Translations under genes and position numbers: made by a program
The notes under the pieces: generated by a model
Databases searched by the model: none
Seen by the model: the letters and a program-made list of their open reading frames with translations, nothing else
What the model was told of the DNA's origin: nothing
Source: Algibacter luteus
GTDB taxonomy: Bacteria > Bacteroidota > Bacteroidia > Flavobacteriales > Flavobacteriaceae
Assembly (NCBI RefSeq): GCF_900141715.1
Contig: NZ_FQYK01000004.1
Coordinates: 62,001-126,000 of the forward strand
Reading direction: 5' to 3'
DNA length: 64,000 nucleotides
Shown: positions 17,445 to 26,844 of the stretch, one piece after another
Layout of the letters: every line of letters begins with the position of its first letter
Position numbering within the stretch: the first letter of the stretch is position 1

Positions 17445-17468
17445 TAGTTTTATAGTTTTATAGTTTTA
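17445..17468. repeat. Three tandem copies of an 8-bp unit
   Basis: TAGTTTTA occurs three times in direct succession. It lies between the M1 peptidase stop codon and the start of the small secreted gene, both on the minus strand, so it is in the likely upstream region of the latter. Such an array can change length by slippage. Confidence 0.8.
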
Positions 17469-17492
17469 GCGCATTTTCAACCTATAATAAAC

Positions 17493-19715
17493 CTATGATT
17501 TTTTGTTTTTAAATTCATCAAATTCTGAAATTTCTTCAGTCTTAGGAAAAATATTGTTATTTATATTAGTATCAGCAAATTCAAAATTAGGATCTAATTT
17601 TACCTGACTTACTTCTTTAGTTTTAATGAAGGTTTCCTGAATTTCATATTCATTTCTGCGCCATATATCTGCTGGAAGAGTATCTATTTCTGATGTTCCA
17701 TCTTTAAAAATCCATTCAATAGTTATGGGCATTACTAAACCACCAATATTTTTTATAGTAACTTCATAAATGTTTTTACCAGAAAGTTGTTTTCTTATTT
17801 CATCATCATCGAGTCTTGATAAAAACTGACCGTAAGCTTTATCAGGTGTTGAAATCATAGTTACAATTTCTGGTCCTTCAGTAAAATCTTTAGCCGCTTC
17901 ATTCGTGTTATTACTATTAGCACTTAGTTTTACTTTTTTGGTATTTTGTTGGTCTTCTATATTTGAGTGTTCTTCATATACTTTAAACCACTTTACGGCG
18001 GTTAATTCCATATCTACAACATCTGTTGTAAAAAACCATCCTCTATAAAACCAGTCCAAATCTACTGCGGTGGCATCTTCTAATGTTCTAAATAAATCTG
18101 CAGGATTAGGATGTTTGTATTTCCATCGATTAGCATATTCTCTAAAAGCATCATCAAAAAGTTCCTTTCCTATAATTGAGTTTCTAAGCATTTGCAGGCC
18201 TACAGTTGGTTTTAAATAAAAATTGGCTCCAAACTGAGACATTAATTCATTATCTGAATTCGTCATTATTGGTCTTAAAATGTTTTGGTCACCGCTCATA
18301 AAGGGTACAATGCTTTTTGGCGTCACACTATTAAAGTCTGGATATCGTTCAGCAACAGTTCTTTGGTGTATAAAAGTGTTTAAACCTTCATCCATCCACA
18401 TCCATTTACGTTCATCTGAACTCACAATCATAGGAAACCAATTGTGTCCTACTTCATGAATAATTGTACCTATCATGCCTTGTTTTGCGTTGTCACTTAT
18501 CTTGCCGTTTATAGGTCTTCCACCGTTAAAACTTATCATTGGAAATTCCATGCCTATATTTGACGTATTCACAGATATACAAACCGGGTAAGGATAATCA
18601 AAAGTAGCTTCAGAATACACTTCCAAAGCATGCATTATCGCTTTAGTGGATTCTTCTTGCCATACGGGTAATCCTTCTTTAGGATAGAAAGACATGGCCA
18701 TTACCGTATTTGTTGATAATTTCACAGCTTGGGCATCCCACATAAATTTTCTTGATGATGCAAATGCAAAATCTCGAACGTTTTTAGCATGAAATTTCCA
18801 AGTTTTTTGTTTTTTACTTTTTTCCTTTTCATTAGCCTCAGCTTCAGCTTGAGTAATAATCATTACTGGTTTCTCAAAAGATTTTTTAGCTTGTTCTAAT
18901 CTTTTAAGCTGTGTTTTAGTTAAAACCGATTCACTATTTAGTAGTTCTCCTGTAGAGGCAACGATATGATCCTCAGGAACTGTAATTTCCACTTCGTAGT
19001 CTCCAAACTCTAAAGCAAATTCTCCTAGTTTTTGGAATTGTTGATTTTGCCAACCTTCGGTATCATTATATACTGCCATTCTAGGAAACCAATGTGCTAT
19101 TAAATACACTGTATTATCATCTTCAGGGAAATATTCATAGCCTTCTCTAGATAATAAATACATGCTTCTATCGGTAATTGGATATGACCATGCTATTGAA
19201 AGTTTTGTAGTTTCACCTGATTTTAAAACAGTATTAAGTTTAACTTTCATCATGGTATTGTTTACCATAGTTTTAATATGATTCCCATCAGCATCTTTTA
19301 CATGTTTAATGGTGTAACCCGCAGGAAAATCAATTGCTCTTGTTAGGAATTGTAATTTTCTAGAAGTAATTGAATCTTTCATTCTATTGTTTATAGATCC
19401 AAAGTCTTCGTTTTCTTTTTTATTGACGTTTTGCTCTAACTGAACCCATAGGTAAGTTAAATCATCAGGTGAGTTATTATAATATGTTATAGTTTCTTCC
19501 CCGTAAAGTGTATTGTTTTTTTCATCAAGCGTCGCTTTAATATTATAATCTGCACGTTGTTGCCAATACGCTTTCCCTGGAGCACCACTGGCAGCTCTAT
19601 AGACATTTGGTGCTGAAATCATATTGTCTATAGGTTCAAATTTACCTTGCCATGGTTGGGTTTGAGCGTTAATATTACAGACAAATAGCAGCAGCAAAAA
19701 TGTTAACGTACGCAT
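17493..19715 (-). CDS. M1-family zinc metallopeptidase, exported
   Basis: The protein has 740 aa and an N-terminal signal peptide (MRTLTFLLLLFVCNINAQ). The gluzincin motif HEVGHNW lies at residues 420-426, with the third zinc ligand Glu in WMDEGLNTF 18 residues later. The exopeptidase-type GAMEN loop is represented by GMEFP (388-392), a variant seen in this Bacteroidetes M1 branch. It should be a periplasmic or surface aminopeptidase that trims peptides. The C-terminal 200 residues are a beta-rich extension ending in a charged tail. It is monocistronic and divergent from ppa. Confidence 0.9.
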   Translation of the reverse strand: MRTLTFLLLLFVCNINAQTQPWQGKFEPIDNMISAPNVYRAASGAPGKAYWQQRADYNIKATLDEKNNTLYGEETITYYNNSPDDLTYLWVQLEQNVNKKENEDFGSINNRMKDSITSRKLQFLTRAIDFPAGYTIKHVKDADGNHIKTMVNNTMMKVKLNTVLKSGETTKLSIAWSYPITDRSMYLLSREGYEYFPEDDNTVYLIAHWFPRMAVYNDTEGWQNQQFQKLGEFALEFGDYEVEITVPEDHIVASTGELLNSESVLTKTQLKRLEQAKKSFEKPVMIITQAEAEANEKEKSKKQKTWKFHAKNVRDFAFASSRKFMWDAQAVKLSTNTVMAMSFYPKEGLPVWQEESTKAIMHALEVYSEATFDYPYPVCISVNTSNIGMEFPMISFNGGRPINGKISDNAKQGMIGTIIHEVGHNWFPMIVSSDERKWMWMDEGLNTFIHQRTVAERYPDFNSVTPKSIVPFMSGDQNILRPIMTNSDNELMSQFGANFYLKPTVGLQMLRNSIIGKELFDDAFREYANRWKYKHPNPADLFRTLEDATAVDLDWFYRGWFFTTDVVDMELTAVKWFKVYEEHSNIEDQQNTKKVKLSANSNNTNEAAKDFTEGPEIVTMISTPDKAYGQFLSRLDDDEIRKQLSGKNIYEVTIKNIGGLVMPITIEWIFKDGTSEIDTLPADIWRRNEYEIQETFIKTKEVSQVKLDPNFEFADTNINNNIFPKTEEISEFDEFKNKKS

Positions 19716-19843
19716 GATTCAATAATTATTTAAGTTAGTCCTGCACAATATAATAAATAAAGACCTGTATTTCTTACAAATACGCAGTAAGATTATGTTA
19801 AAATTAAACTTTTTTAAAAAGATGTTTGAGGCAAGTTTTAAAG

Positions 19844-19874
19844 TTGCTAATAGTTAAAGTGTTCAGTACATTTG
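19844..19874 (+). promoter_or_regulatory. Promoter of the soluble pyrophosphatase gene
   Basis: TTG (19844-19846) and TACATTTG (19867-19874) are separated by 20 bases, matching the Bacteroidetes consensus. The start codon at 19928 follows after about 46 bases of leader. Confidence 0.75.
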
Positions 19875-19927
19875 CAACATTATTATAATTGGATTCTAGC
19901 TTTTTAATAGCAAAAAATAATATTAAT

Positions 19928-20461
19928 ATGAGTGATAAAAAATTAGAAATGGTAACATTTGATGTTTTAATAGAAATACCAAAAGGAAGTAGAAATAAAT
20001 ACGAATACGATTTTACGTTACATAAAATTCGATTTGATCGTATGCTGTTCTCTTCTATGATGTATCCTGGTGATTACGGTTTTATTCCTGAAACTTTAGC
20101 GTTAGATCAAGACCCATTAGATGTTTTGGTATTAGGTACAGAACCAACCTTTCCTATGGTAGTTATGGAAGTAAGGCCTATAGGGGTTTTTTACATGACT
20201 GATGAAAAAGGTCCAGATGAAAAGATTATTTGTGTACCAGTTTCAGATCCAATATGGAGTAAAAGAAATGATATTTCTGATTTAAACCCTCACAGATTAA
20301 AAGAAATTGAACACTTCTTTCAAGTATATAAGGATTTAGAGAAGAAAAAAGTTGATACAGGTGGTTGGGGAAGTGCTGAAGAAGCAGTAAAAATTTATCA
20401 CGAATGTGTTTCTCGTTATGATAATAGCGAACACAAGAAAAAAAGAACATTCACAATATAA
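19928..20461 (+). CDS. ppa: Soluble inorganic pyrophosphatase, family I
   Basis: The 177-aa enzyme hydrolyses pyrophosphate to two phosphates in the cytoplasm, pulling biosynthetic reactions forward. It contains the family I signature DQDPLDVLVLG with the metal-binding Asp residues, the EIPKGSRNKYE opening and the typical YPGDYGFIPET segment. I place the start at the ATG at 19928: a TTG at 19889 would add 13 unsupported residues. Length is typical. A terminator follows at 20483-20514, and the membrane pyrophosphatase gene comes next on the same strand. Confidence 0.95.
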   Translation: MSDKKLEMVTFDVLIEIPKGSRNKYEYDFTLHKIRFDRMLFSSMMYPGDYGFIPETLALDQDPLDVLVLGTEPTFPMVVMEVRPIGVFYMTDEKGPDEKIICVPVSDPIWSKRNDISDLNPHRLKEIEHFFQVYKDLEKKKVDTGGWGSAEEAVKIYHECVSRYDNSEHKKKRTFTI

Positions 20462-20482
20462 TATATTGAATATATTTTATTC

Positions 20483-20514
20483 AAAAAACACGCTATTAAT
20501 TTAGGGTGTTTTTT
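20483..20514 (+). terminator. Terminator after ppa
   Basis: AAAAAACAC (20483-20491) pairs with GTGTTTTTT (20506-20514) around a 14-base loop that can pair further. The right arm supplies the T-tract. Confidence 0.75.
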
Positions 20515-20571
20515 TGTTTAAAATGATTAATATTTTTTAAAAGAAAAATGAAATATAACTAGAAAAAACTG

Positions 20572-20586
20572 TCATATATCATATGA
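20572..20586. promoter_or_regulatory. Short perfect dyad upstream of hppA
   Basis: TCATAT (20572-20577) and ATATGA (20581-20586) form a dyad around a 3-base centre, 132 bases before the hppA start. It could be a binding site for a dimeric regulator, but the surroundings are very AT-rich and chance is a real alternative. Confidence 0.25.
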
Positions 20587-20717
20587 TTTTATGAATTATA
20601 ATTTTATGGGTCTTAACAATAAATAATCTTTAATTTATATAGGTTTTTTTTATCATTTATATTTTCATATTTTTAGCACCATTAAAAAAATAACTTAATT
20701 AAACTAATCAATTTAAT

Positions 20718-23114
20718 ATGGAATTAATAGTAAAATTTTTACCGCTTTTTGGAGTACTCGCGCTTCTATTTGTATTTATTAAAAGTGCCTGGGTTACAAA
20801 ACAAGATCAAGGTGATGAAAAAATGAAAAGGATAGCAAAAAATATAGCCGATGGTGCTATGTCTTTTCTTAAAGCGGAATACAAAATATTATCGGTATTC
20901 GTAATAGCAGTGGCTATTTTACTTTACTTTAAAGGTAGTGCAGAAGCAGGCTCAAACGGTATGGTAGCTGTATCGTTTATTGTAGGAGCTATTTGTTCTG
21001 CATTAGCCGGTTTTATTGGCATGAAAGTGGCAACTAAAGCCAATGTAAGAACTACAAGTGCTGCCAGAACTTCTCTAGGAAAAGCATTAGAAGTCGCTTT
21101 TGCAGGTGGAGCCGTAATGGGATTAGGTGTTGTAGGTCTGGGTGTTTTAGGCTTAAGTGGCTTATTTGCTATTTATAGCGAAATGGGCTGGGGCTTAAAT
21201 GAAGTATTAAATGTACTTTCTGGATTCTCACTAGGAGCATCATCCATCGCTCTATTTGCGCGTGTTGGAGGTGGTATTTATACTAAAGCTGCCGATGTTG
21301 GTGCTGATTTAGTTGGTAAGGTTGAAGCTGGTATTCCTGAAGATCACCCGTTAAATCCTGCCACTATAGCAGATAACGTTGGTGATAATGTTGGTGACGT
21401 AGCTGGTATGGGAGCCGATTTATTCGAATCTTATGTAGGTTCTATAATTGGTACGATGGTACTTGGAGCTTTTATTATTACACCAGAGTTTAATGGTTTA
21501 GGAGCTGTTTATTTACCATTAGTTTTAGCTGCAATTGGTATTATAATGTCTATTATAGGAACATTTTTTGTGAAAGTAAAAGATGGTGGAAATCCACAAA
21601 CAGCTTTAAATATTGGAGAATTTGGTTCTGCTGGTTTAATGGTAGTGGCATCTTATTTTATAATAAATGCATTAATACCAGAAACTGTTGAAGGATTACC
21701 TTTCGGGGCTATGGGTGTCTTTTGGGCAACTATTGCTGGATTAGTAGCTGGTTTAGCCGTTGGAAAAATAACTGAATATTATACTGGAACAGGAAAAGGA
21801 CCAGTAAATTCTATTGTACGTCAATCTGAAACTGGTGCTGCAACCAATATTATTGCAGGATTAGGTATTGGTATGATGAGTACGGCAATTCCAATCATTT
21901 TAATCGCTGCTGCAATATTAGTGTCACATCACTTTGCAGGATTATATGGTATCGCCATTGCAGCGGTTGGAATGTTAGCTAATACAGGTATTCAATTAGC
22001 TGTTGATGCTTACGGACCAATATCTGATAACGCTGGTGGTATTGCTGAAATGGCGGAATTACCAAGTGAAGTTAGAGAACGTACAGATAAATTAGATGCA
22101 GTTGGAAATACTACGGCTGCAATTGGTAAAGGTTTTGCTATTGCATCTGCGGCATTAACGGCATTAGCTTTATTTGCCGCCTTTATGAAAACAGCAGGTG
22201 TAACTGCTATTGATGTTTCAAGACCTGATATTATGGCAGGATTATTAGTTGGTGGGATGTTACCATTTGTGTTTTCGGCTTTATCGATGAATGCAGTTGG
22301 TCGTGCAGCCATGGCTATGATTGAAGAGGTACGTCGCCAGTTTAGAGATATACCTCAATTAAAAGCGGCTTTACAAGTTATGAGAGATGTAGATTCTGAT
22401 ATGACGAAAGCAACGAAAGAGCAGAGAGCCATATTTGATGCTGCTGATGGTTATGCTGAATATGATAAATGTGTTGATATTTCAACAAAAGCGTCAATTA
22501 AAGAGATGGTATTACCAGGTTTATTAGCTATTGCGGTTCCTGTTGCTGTTGGTTTTATTGGTGGCGCTGAAATGTTAGGAGGATTACTTGCAGGTGTTAC
22601 AACATGTGGCGTACTTATGGCAATTTTTCAATCTAATGCAGGTGGTGCATGGGATAATGCTAAAAAAACTATAGAAGAGCAAGGTAAAAAAGGAACAGAT
22701 GCACATAAAGCGGCAGTTGTTGGAGATACGGTAGGAGATCCTTTTAAAGATACGTCAGGACCTTCTTTAAATATATTATTGAAATTAATGTCGGTTGTAG
22801 CTTTAGTTATAGCACCAAGTATTGCTATGTCTGCTGATGATGTATCAGCTTATGCAAATCATACGAATGCAACTGAACAATCTGTTTCAAAAGAAGTAAA
22901 AGTAAAAATGACTAGTAATGATGATGGAACTGTAAAGGCAGTTGTTACAACAGTAACAACTAAAGATGGAGAATCTTCAACAAATTACGAAACTTTTGAA
23001 GGTACTGAAGATGAAGTTAAAGCTAAAATTGAAGCTTTAAATGAATCTAGTGATGATGTTAAAATTAAAACGAAAAAGATAATTAAAGAGATTGAAAAAG
23101 AAGTTGGAAACTAA
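20718..23114 (+). CDS. hppA: Ion-translocating membrane pyrophosphatase with C-terminal tail
   Basis: The 798-aa protein has about 16 membrane segments and the conserved cytoplasmic active-site motifs [40 protein letters not shown] and [12 protein letters not shown]. It couples pyrophosphate hydrolysis to Na+ or H+ export across the inner membrane. Ala in GNTTAAIG, where potassium-independent enzymes have Lys, predicts a K+-dependent enzyme. After the last membrane segment there is an extra hydrophilic tail of about 94 residues (705-798). It lies 256 bases after ppa, separated by a terminator, and is followed by a terminator of its own. Confidence 0.95.
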   Translation: MELIVKFLPLFGVLALLFVFIKSAWVTKQDQGDEKMKRIAKNIADGAMSFLKAEYKILSVFVIAVAILLYFKGSAEAGSNGMVAVSFIVGAICSALAGFIGMKVATKANVRTTSAARTSLGKALEVAFAGGAVMGLGVVGLGVLGLSGLFAIYSEMGWGLNEVLNVLSGFSLGASSIALFARVGGGIYTKAADVGADLVGKVEAGIPEDHPLNPATIADNVGDNVGDVAGMGADLFESYVGSIIGTMVLGAFIITPEFNGLGAVYLPLVLAAIGIIMSIIGTFFVKVKDGGNPQTALNIGEFGSAGLMVVASYFIINALIPETVEGLPFGAMGVFWATIAGLVAGLAVGKITEYYTGTGKGPVNSIVRQSETGAATNIIAGLGIGMMSTAIPIILIAAAILVSHHFAGLYGIAIAAVGMLANTGIQLAVDAYGPISDNAGGIAEMAELPSEVRERTDKLDAVGNTTAAIGKGFAIASAALTALALFAAFMKTAGVTAIDVSRPDIMAGLLVGGMLPFVFSALSMNAVGRAAMAMIEEVRRQFRDIPQLKAALQVMRDVDSDMTKATKEQRAIFDAADGYAEYDKCVDISTKASIKEMVLPGLLAIAVPVAVGFIGGAEMLGGLLAGVTTCGVLMAIFQSNAGGAWDNAKKTIEEQGKKGTDAHKAAVVGDTVGDPFKDTSGPSLNILLKLMSVVALVIAPSIAMSADDVSAYANHTNATEQSVSKEVKVKMTSNDDGTVKAVVTTVTTKDGESSTNYETFEGTEDEVKAKIEALNESSDDVKIKTKKIIKEIEKEVGN

Positions 23115-23141
23115 ATGTTTTTAGCTTTTATTAGACTTAAA

Positions 23142-23170
23142 AAAACCACGCCAAAAGGTGTGGTTTTTTT
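23142..23170 (+). terminator. Terminator after hppA
   Basis: An 11-bp stem (23142-23152 with 23157-23167, one G-U) with an AAAA loop ends in a run of eight Ts. The App1-like gene starts 30 bases later. Confidence 0.88.
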
Positions 23171-23200
23171 TGTATTTTTAATTTGAATTTAAAATCGTAC

Positions 23201-24196
23201 ATGTTTAGAAAAGATCCGCTTCAAATAATTGTTTTTCAAACTTACGGAACTGCCAATCATTTATATTTACGTGGAAGGGCGATTGAAGATGAAACGATAG
23301 ACTTAGAACAAAAAGGCGCCTTTAAGTTACTTTTTAATGCGTGGAAACGCTTTGAAACCGATGAAATAAAACATGCCAAACTCAGAGTAAAAATAGGCGA
23401 TGATAGGTTTAATTATGTAACAACAGATAATCGAGGTTATTTTTTATTAGACCAAAGGGTAAATGATTTAAATAAGTATGCTAACGACGAAGGTTGGGTA
23501 AAATTTGAATTCTCTTATGAAGAAGAACAATTAACTAGAACAATACAGGCTGAAAATCGATTTCCTGGTGAAATGCTTATTCCTTGCGCAAATGCAAAAT
23601 TTGGTGTTATTACCGATATTGACGATACAATTTTACATACAGGATTAACCTCGATATTAAAATGGCGCGTTTTAATAAATACCTTATTAACTTCTGCTGG
23701 TAAGCGGTTACCGCTTGAAGATGCTCCAGAATTATATCACTTACTACATCAAGGAAAGACAAGACACGAAGCAAATCCTATTTTTTATGTGAGCCATAGC
23801 CCTTGGAATTTATACCGATACTTAGAGTATTTTTTGAAAAAGAATAATTTTCCGAAGGGACCAATTATTTTAAGAAATTTCCCCAAGCCTTTTTCGAAGA
23901 AATTTAAAAATGAAAAACCTCAAAAACAAAAAGAAATTATTGGAATTTTAAAAACTTACCCTAAGCTAAAATTTATTTTGATTGGAGATAGTGGTGAGCA
24001 CGATCCCTATATTTATAAAGAAGTAGCTGAAGCATTTCCAGATAGGATTTTGGCAATTTACTTACGCCATGTGAACCACAGTAAAAAAATGATTAAAGTT
24101 GCCGAATTGTACAAAAATTATAAAACCACTGATGTTTTGTTGGTTGAAAGTACCCAACAAGCAATAAGTCACGCTAGAAACCATGGGTTTATATAA
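23201..24196 (+). CDS. App1-like phosphatidate phosphatase domain protein
   Basis: The protein has 331 aa from the ATG at 23201 (a TTG six codons upstream is less likely). The C-terminal half carries the HAD-type DxDxT motif DIDDTILHT (residues 139-147), a FYVSHSPWNLYRYL segment and ILIGDSGEHDPYIY, matching the catalytic domain of yeast App1 (DUF2183), a Mg2+-dependent phosphatidate phosphatase. The N-terminal 130 residues form a beta-rich domain. It has no signal peptide or membrane span and is presumably a cytoplasmic or peripheral phosphatase; a lipid substrate is inferred from the family only. It is followed by an intergenic GC-rich element and the convergent dNK gene. Confidence 0.85.
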   Translation: MFRKDPLQIIVFQTYGTANHLYLRGRAIEDETIDLEQKGAFKLLFNAWKRFETDEIKHAKLRVKIGDDRFNYVTTDNRGYFLLDQRVNDLNKYANDEGWVKFEFSYEEEQLTRTIQAENRFPGEMLIPCANAKFGVITDIDDTILHTGLTSILKWRVLINTLLTSAGKRLPLEDAPELYHLLHQGKTRHEANPIFYVSHSPWNLYRYLEYFLKKNNFPKGPIILRNFPKPFSKKFKNEKPQKQKEIIGILKTYPKLKFILIGDSGEHDPYIYKEVAEAFPDRILAIYLRHVNHSKKMIKVAELYKNYKTTDVLLVESTQQAISHARNHGFI

Positions 24197-24310
24197 CTTT
24201 AATAAAAATGCTATTATTAAGGAGTTATGATCTGGTTTTGGCAAAAAGGTGCGTTAGGGATTGTAAAGGAAATCCTTTTTATAAGGTACGAATAAAAAGA
24301 TTGTATTGAA

Positions 24311-24335
24311 AAGCCCGACCCGATAGGGGAACGCC
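24311..24335. repeat. GC-rich intergenic repeat-like fragment
   Basis: A 25-base GC-rich stretch with GCCCGACCCG and GGGGAACGCC stands out from AT-rich surroundings in the gap between the App1-like gene and dNK. It resembles, from memory, short dispersed intergenic elements common in Flavobacteriaceae. Only one copy was noticed in this window. Confidence 0.4.
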
Positions 24336-24344
24336 AAAATTATT

Positions 24345-24959
24345 TTAAAATAACCCGTTTATTTCTGCATCGATAGTGTTTATAACGCTTCCGAGGTCTT
24401 CTGGTTTGTCTACAAAATCTAAATTGTCAACGTCGATAATTAATAATTTACCCTTGCTGTAACCGTGAATCCATGCTTCGTAACGCTCGTTAAGCCTGCT
24501 TAAATAATCTATACTTATAGAATTTTCGTAATCGCGACCACGTTTTTGAATTTGCGATACCAAATTTGGAATGGAGCTACGTAAATAGATTAAAACGTCT
24601 GGACCTTTTACAAGAGATTCCATTAACTCGAAAAGTGATTTGTAGTTTTCGAAATCGCGATTGGTCATTAATCCCATAGCATGCAAGTTGGGTGCGAAAA
24701 TGTGTGCATCTTCATAAATGGTGCGGTCTTGAATGATGTCTTTTCCACTTTCGTGAATTTGAAGAACCTGACGAAATCTGCTGTTTAGAAAATATACCTG
24801 TAAATTAAAACTCCAGCGCTCCATTTGATTGTAAAAATCATCTAAATATGGATTGTCTACTACGTCTTCTAATTGCGCTTCCCACTTGTAATGTTTGGCT
24901 AATAGTTTGGTGAGAGTGGTTTTTCCAGCGCCAATATTTCCGGCAATAGCAATGTGCAT
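24345..24959 (-). CDS. Deoxynucleoside kinase
   Basis: The 204-aa cytoplasmic enzyme has a P-loop (GNIGAGKTT), the DRTIYED motif corresponding to the DRS/ERS Arg-containing site, and the RGRDYE lid region of the deoxyadenosine/deoxyguanosine kinase family. It phosphorylates salvaged deoxynucleosides to monophosphates. The nucleoside preference cannot be read from the sequence. The gene directly follows a secreted beta-propeller-like gene with a 2-base gap, so both are on one transcript. Confidence 0.93.
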   Translation of the reverse strand: MHIAIAGNIGAGKTTLTKLLAKHYKWEAQLEDVVDNPYLDDFYNQMERWSFNLQVYFLNSRFRQVLQIHESGKDIIQDRTIYEDAHIFAPNLHAMGLMTNRDFENYKSLFELMESLVKGPDVLIYLRSSIPNLVSQIQKRGRDYENSISIDYLSRLNERYEAWIHGYSKGKLLIIDVDNLDFVDKPEDLGSVINTIDAEINGLF

Positions 24960-24961
24960 GG

Positions 24962-25741
24962 TTAGTTAATTTTTAATTGGAATTGTTGTAAGATTTTGGT
25001 GTTGTAAATATACAAGGTTTCATTGGTTACAAAAAACTGTTTTATCAACAAATTTGGTGTTTCTATAGGAATAATTTGGTCTTGGTTTTTTTTCAGATAA
25101 AATAAGCTGTTATCTTTTTTTAAGATAATGTTTCCATTGCTTTCTACCATATTGGTATAGCCATTATTTTGAATCTTTTGAATTAAACTTCCAAAGTAAT
25201 TATAGATAAATAGATAGTTTTTAGTAAGTAACCAACAGAAATTATAATTACTCTTTAAGTCTAAAACTGGACTATTTACTGGAACGGTTTGAGCTCTTGT
25301 TGTATTAGTTTTATAATCAAAAACTTCTAATTTTTGTAAATCTTGATTAAACAGCCAAATGGTGTTATCATGTCCTGTTGAAATATGCGTTACGTTTTTA
25401 TATGGTGCTAACGTGTTAAAATCTACTTTATATATTTCGGCTAGCCGATTGTCTAAAATTATTACGGTATTAAAATCTTTGTAAAACAGGTTGATTTTTA
25501 AAGGGTTGAATGCGTTAGCTGAATATAGATTACTCAATTGTACATTATTGTATGTTATATTATTGGTACTTGTTTTTTTATAAAAAACATCATTTTTAAT
25601 GAAATATGTGGTGCCAAAATTATCTAACGAAACAAGCGTGTCGGCATCTAAAGGGGTGTTTGATAATGCTTGTGTTTCAATAGGTTTTTGTGCGCTTATT
25701 GAAACTGAAAGACATAAAAAAAAATAAATGGTGTATTTCAT
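24962..25741 (-). CDS. Exported beta-propeller-like hypothetical protein
   Basis: The 259-aa protein has a signal peptide (MKYTIYFFLCLSVSISAQ) and a repeated strand pattern with Asn/Tyr-rich segments (DNTIWLFNQDLQKLEVFDY, YNFCWLLTKNYLFIYNYFG) suggesting a small beta-propeller. I do not recognise a functional family. It is the first gene of a two-gene operon with deoxynucleoside kinase; that arrangement seems to recur in related bacteria, from memory, but the exported location makes a direct enzymatic link to the kinase unlikely. CAAAAATC (25757-25764), read on the minus strand, is one base from the -7 consensus. Confidence 0.72.
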   Translation of the reverse strand: MKYTIYFFLCLSVSISAQKPIETQALSNTPLDADTLVSLDNFGTTYFIKNDVFYKKTSTNNITYNNVQLSNLYSANAFNPLKINLFYKDFNTVIILDNRLAEIYKVDFNTLAPYKNVTHISTGHDNTIWLFNQDLQKLEVFDYKTNTTRAQTVPVNSPVLDLKSNYNFCWLLTKNYLFIYNYFGSLIQKIQNNGYTNMVESNGNIILKKDNSLFYLKKNQDQIIPIETPNLLIKQFFVTNETLYIYNTKILQQFQLKIN

Positions 25742-25955
25742 TGCAACTTGAAAAATACAAAAATCAAACCACTTATAAAGTTTGATACAGATAAAACTAT
25801 TTTGAAGTTGTTTTTAGTGGAGATTTAATTAAAGCGACTTTATTTTAACTTAATATTAACGATTAAGAATTAAACTTCAAGTTAACATTACAGTCTAAAA
25901 AAAGTTCATTCTTTATTAAACAGTAATAGTATTTAACCAATTAAAAACTTCCACA

Positions 25956-26813
25956 ATGCAAAAATTTACAACAATTATTTTAATACTGGCTTTCGCATTT
26001 ATAGGAGCTACCAAAGTTGAGGCTCAAGATTTTCAAGGGAAAGCCTATTATTTTTCTAAAACAACCATGGATATGAGTCGTTTTGGTAGGGGTAGACAAA
26101 TGAATGAGCAAGAAAAAAAGCAAATGGAAGACCGCTTAAAATCAATGTTTGAGAAAACTTATGTTTTAACTTTTAATAAAGAGGAATCTATTTTTATTGA
26201 AGAAGAAAAGCTTGCTGCGCCTGGTGCGGGACGAGGTATGGGCATGTTTGGAAGTAGTTTTTCTCCTGGTCCGCAATACAAAAACATTAAAGAAGGTTTG
26301 TATTTACAAGATCAAGAATTTTTTGGGAAACAATTTTTGATTAAAGAAGAATTAGAATCTATTGAATGGGTTATGGGAACCGAAACCAAACAAATAGGAC
26401 AGTATTTATGTTTTAAAGCAACGGCTAAAAAACGCTCAACACAAGTAAATATAGGTCCACCACCAAGAAGAGAAAATACTGAAACTAAAACGGATTCTAT
26501 AAAGCCTATAGAAGACGCTGATAAAAAAGAAGAGGAGAATATGATAGATGTCGTGGCTTGGTATACTCCGCAAATACCGGTAAGCCAAGGACCATCTGAA
26601 TTTTGGGGACTACCAGGTTTAATTTTAGAAATAAGTGCTGGGAATAACACTATGCTTTGTACAAAGATTGTGATTAATCCAGAAGAGAAAACAAAAATTA
26701 TAGCGCCTAAAAAAGGGGAGGAAGTCACTAAGCAAGAGTATAATGAAATAATTACTGCAAAAATGGAAGAATTTAGGGCGAACAGACGTAGAGGAGGAGG
26801 CGGAAGAAGATAA
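25956..26813 (+). CDS. GLPGLI-family exported protein
   Basis: The 285-aa protein has an N-terminal signal peptide (ending VEAQD) and the name-giving motif GLPGLILEI in a PSEFWGLPGLI context at about residue 218. GLPGLI proteins are a Bacteroidetes family of unknown function, often encoded beside outer-membrane barrels. The C-terminus is Arg/Gly-rich (RRRGGGGRR). The start at 25956 gives a sound signal peptide. The following gene for an outer-membrane barrel starts 31 bases later, so the two are co-transcribed and probably work together in the envelope. Confidence 0.9.
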   Translation: MQKFTTIILILAFAFIGATKVEAQDFQGKAYYFSKTTMDMSRFGRGRQMNEQEKKQMEDRLKSMFEKTYVLTFNKEESIFIEEEKLAAPGAGRGMGMFGSSFSPGPQYKNIKEGLYLQDQEFFGKQFLIKEELESIEWVMGTETKQIGQYLCFKATAKKRSTQVNIGPPPRRENTETKTDSIKPIEDADKKEEENMIDVVAWYTPQIPVSQGPSEFWGLPGLILEISAGNNTMLCTKIVINPEEKTKIIAPKKGEEVTKQEYNEIITAKMEEFRANRRRGGGGRR

Positions 26814-26844
26814 CTTTTTATACACATTATATAACTGACCACAA

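Noticed and set aside
22010-22312. A minus-strand frame of 100 codons inside hppA
   Set aside because: It mirrors a strongly conserved part of the pyrophosphatase gene and has no start context of its own.
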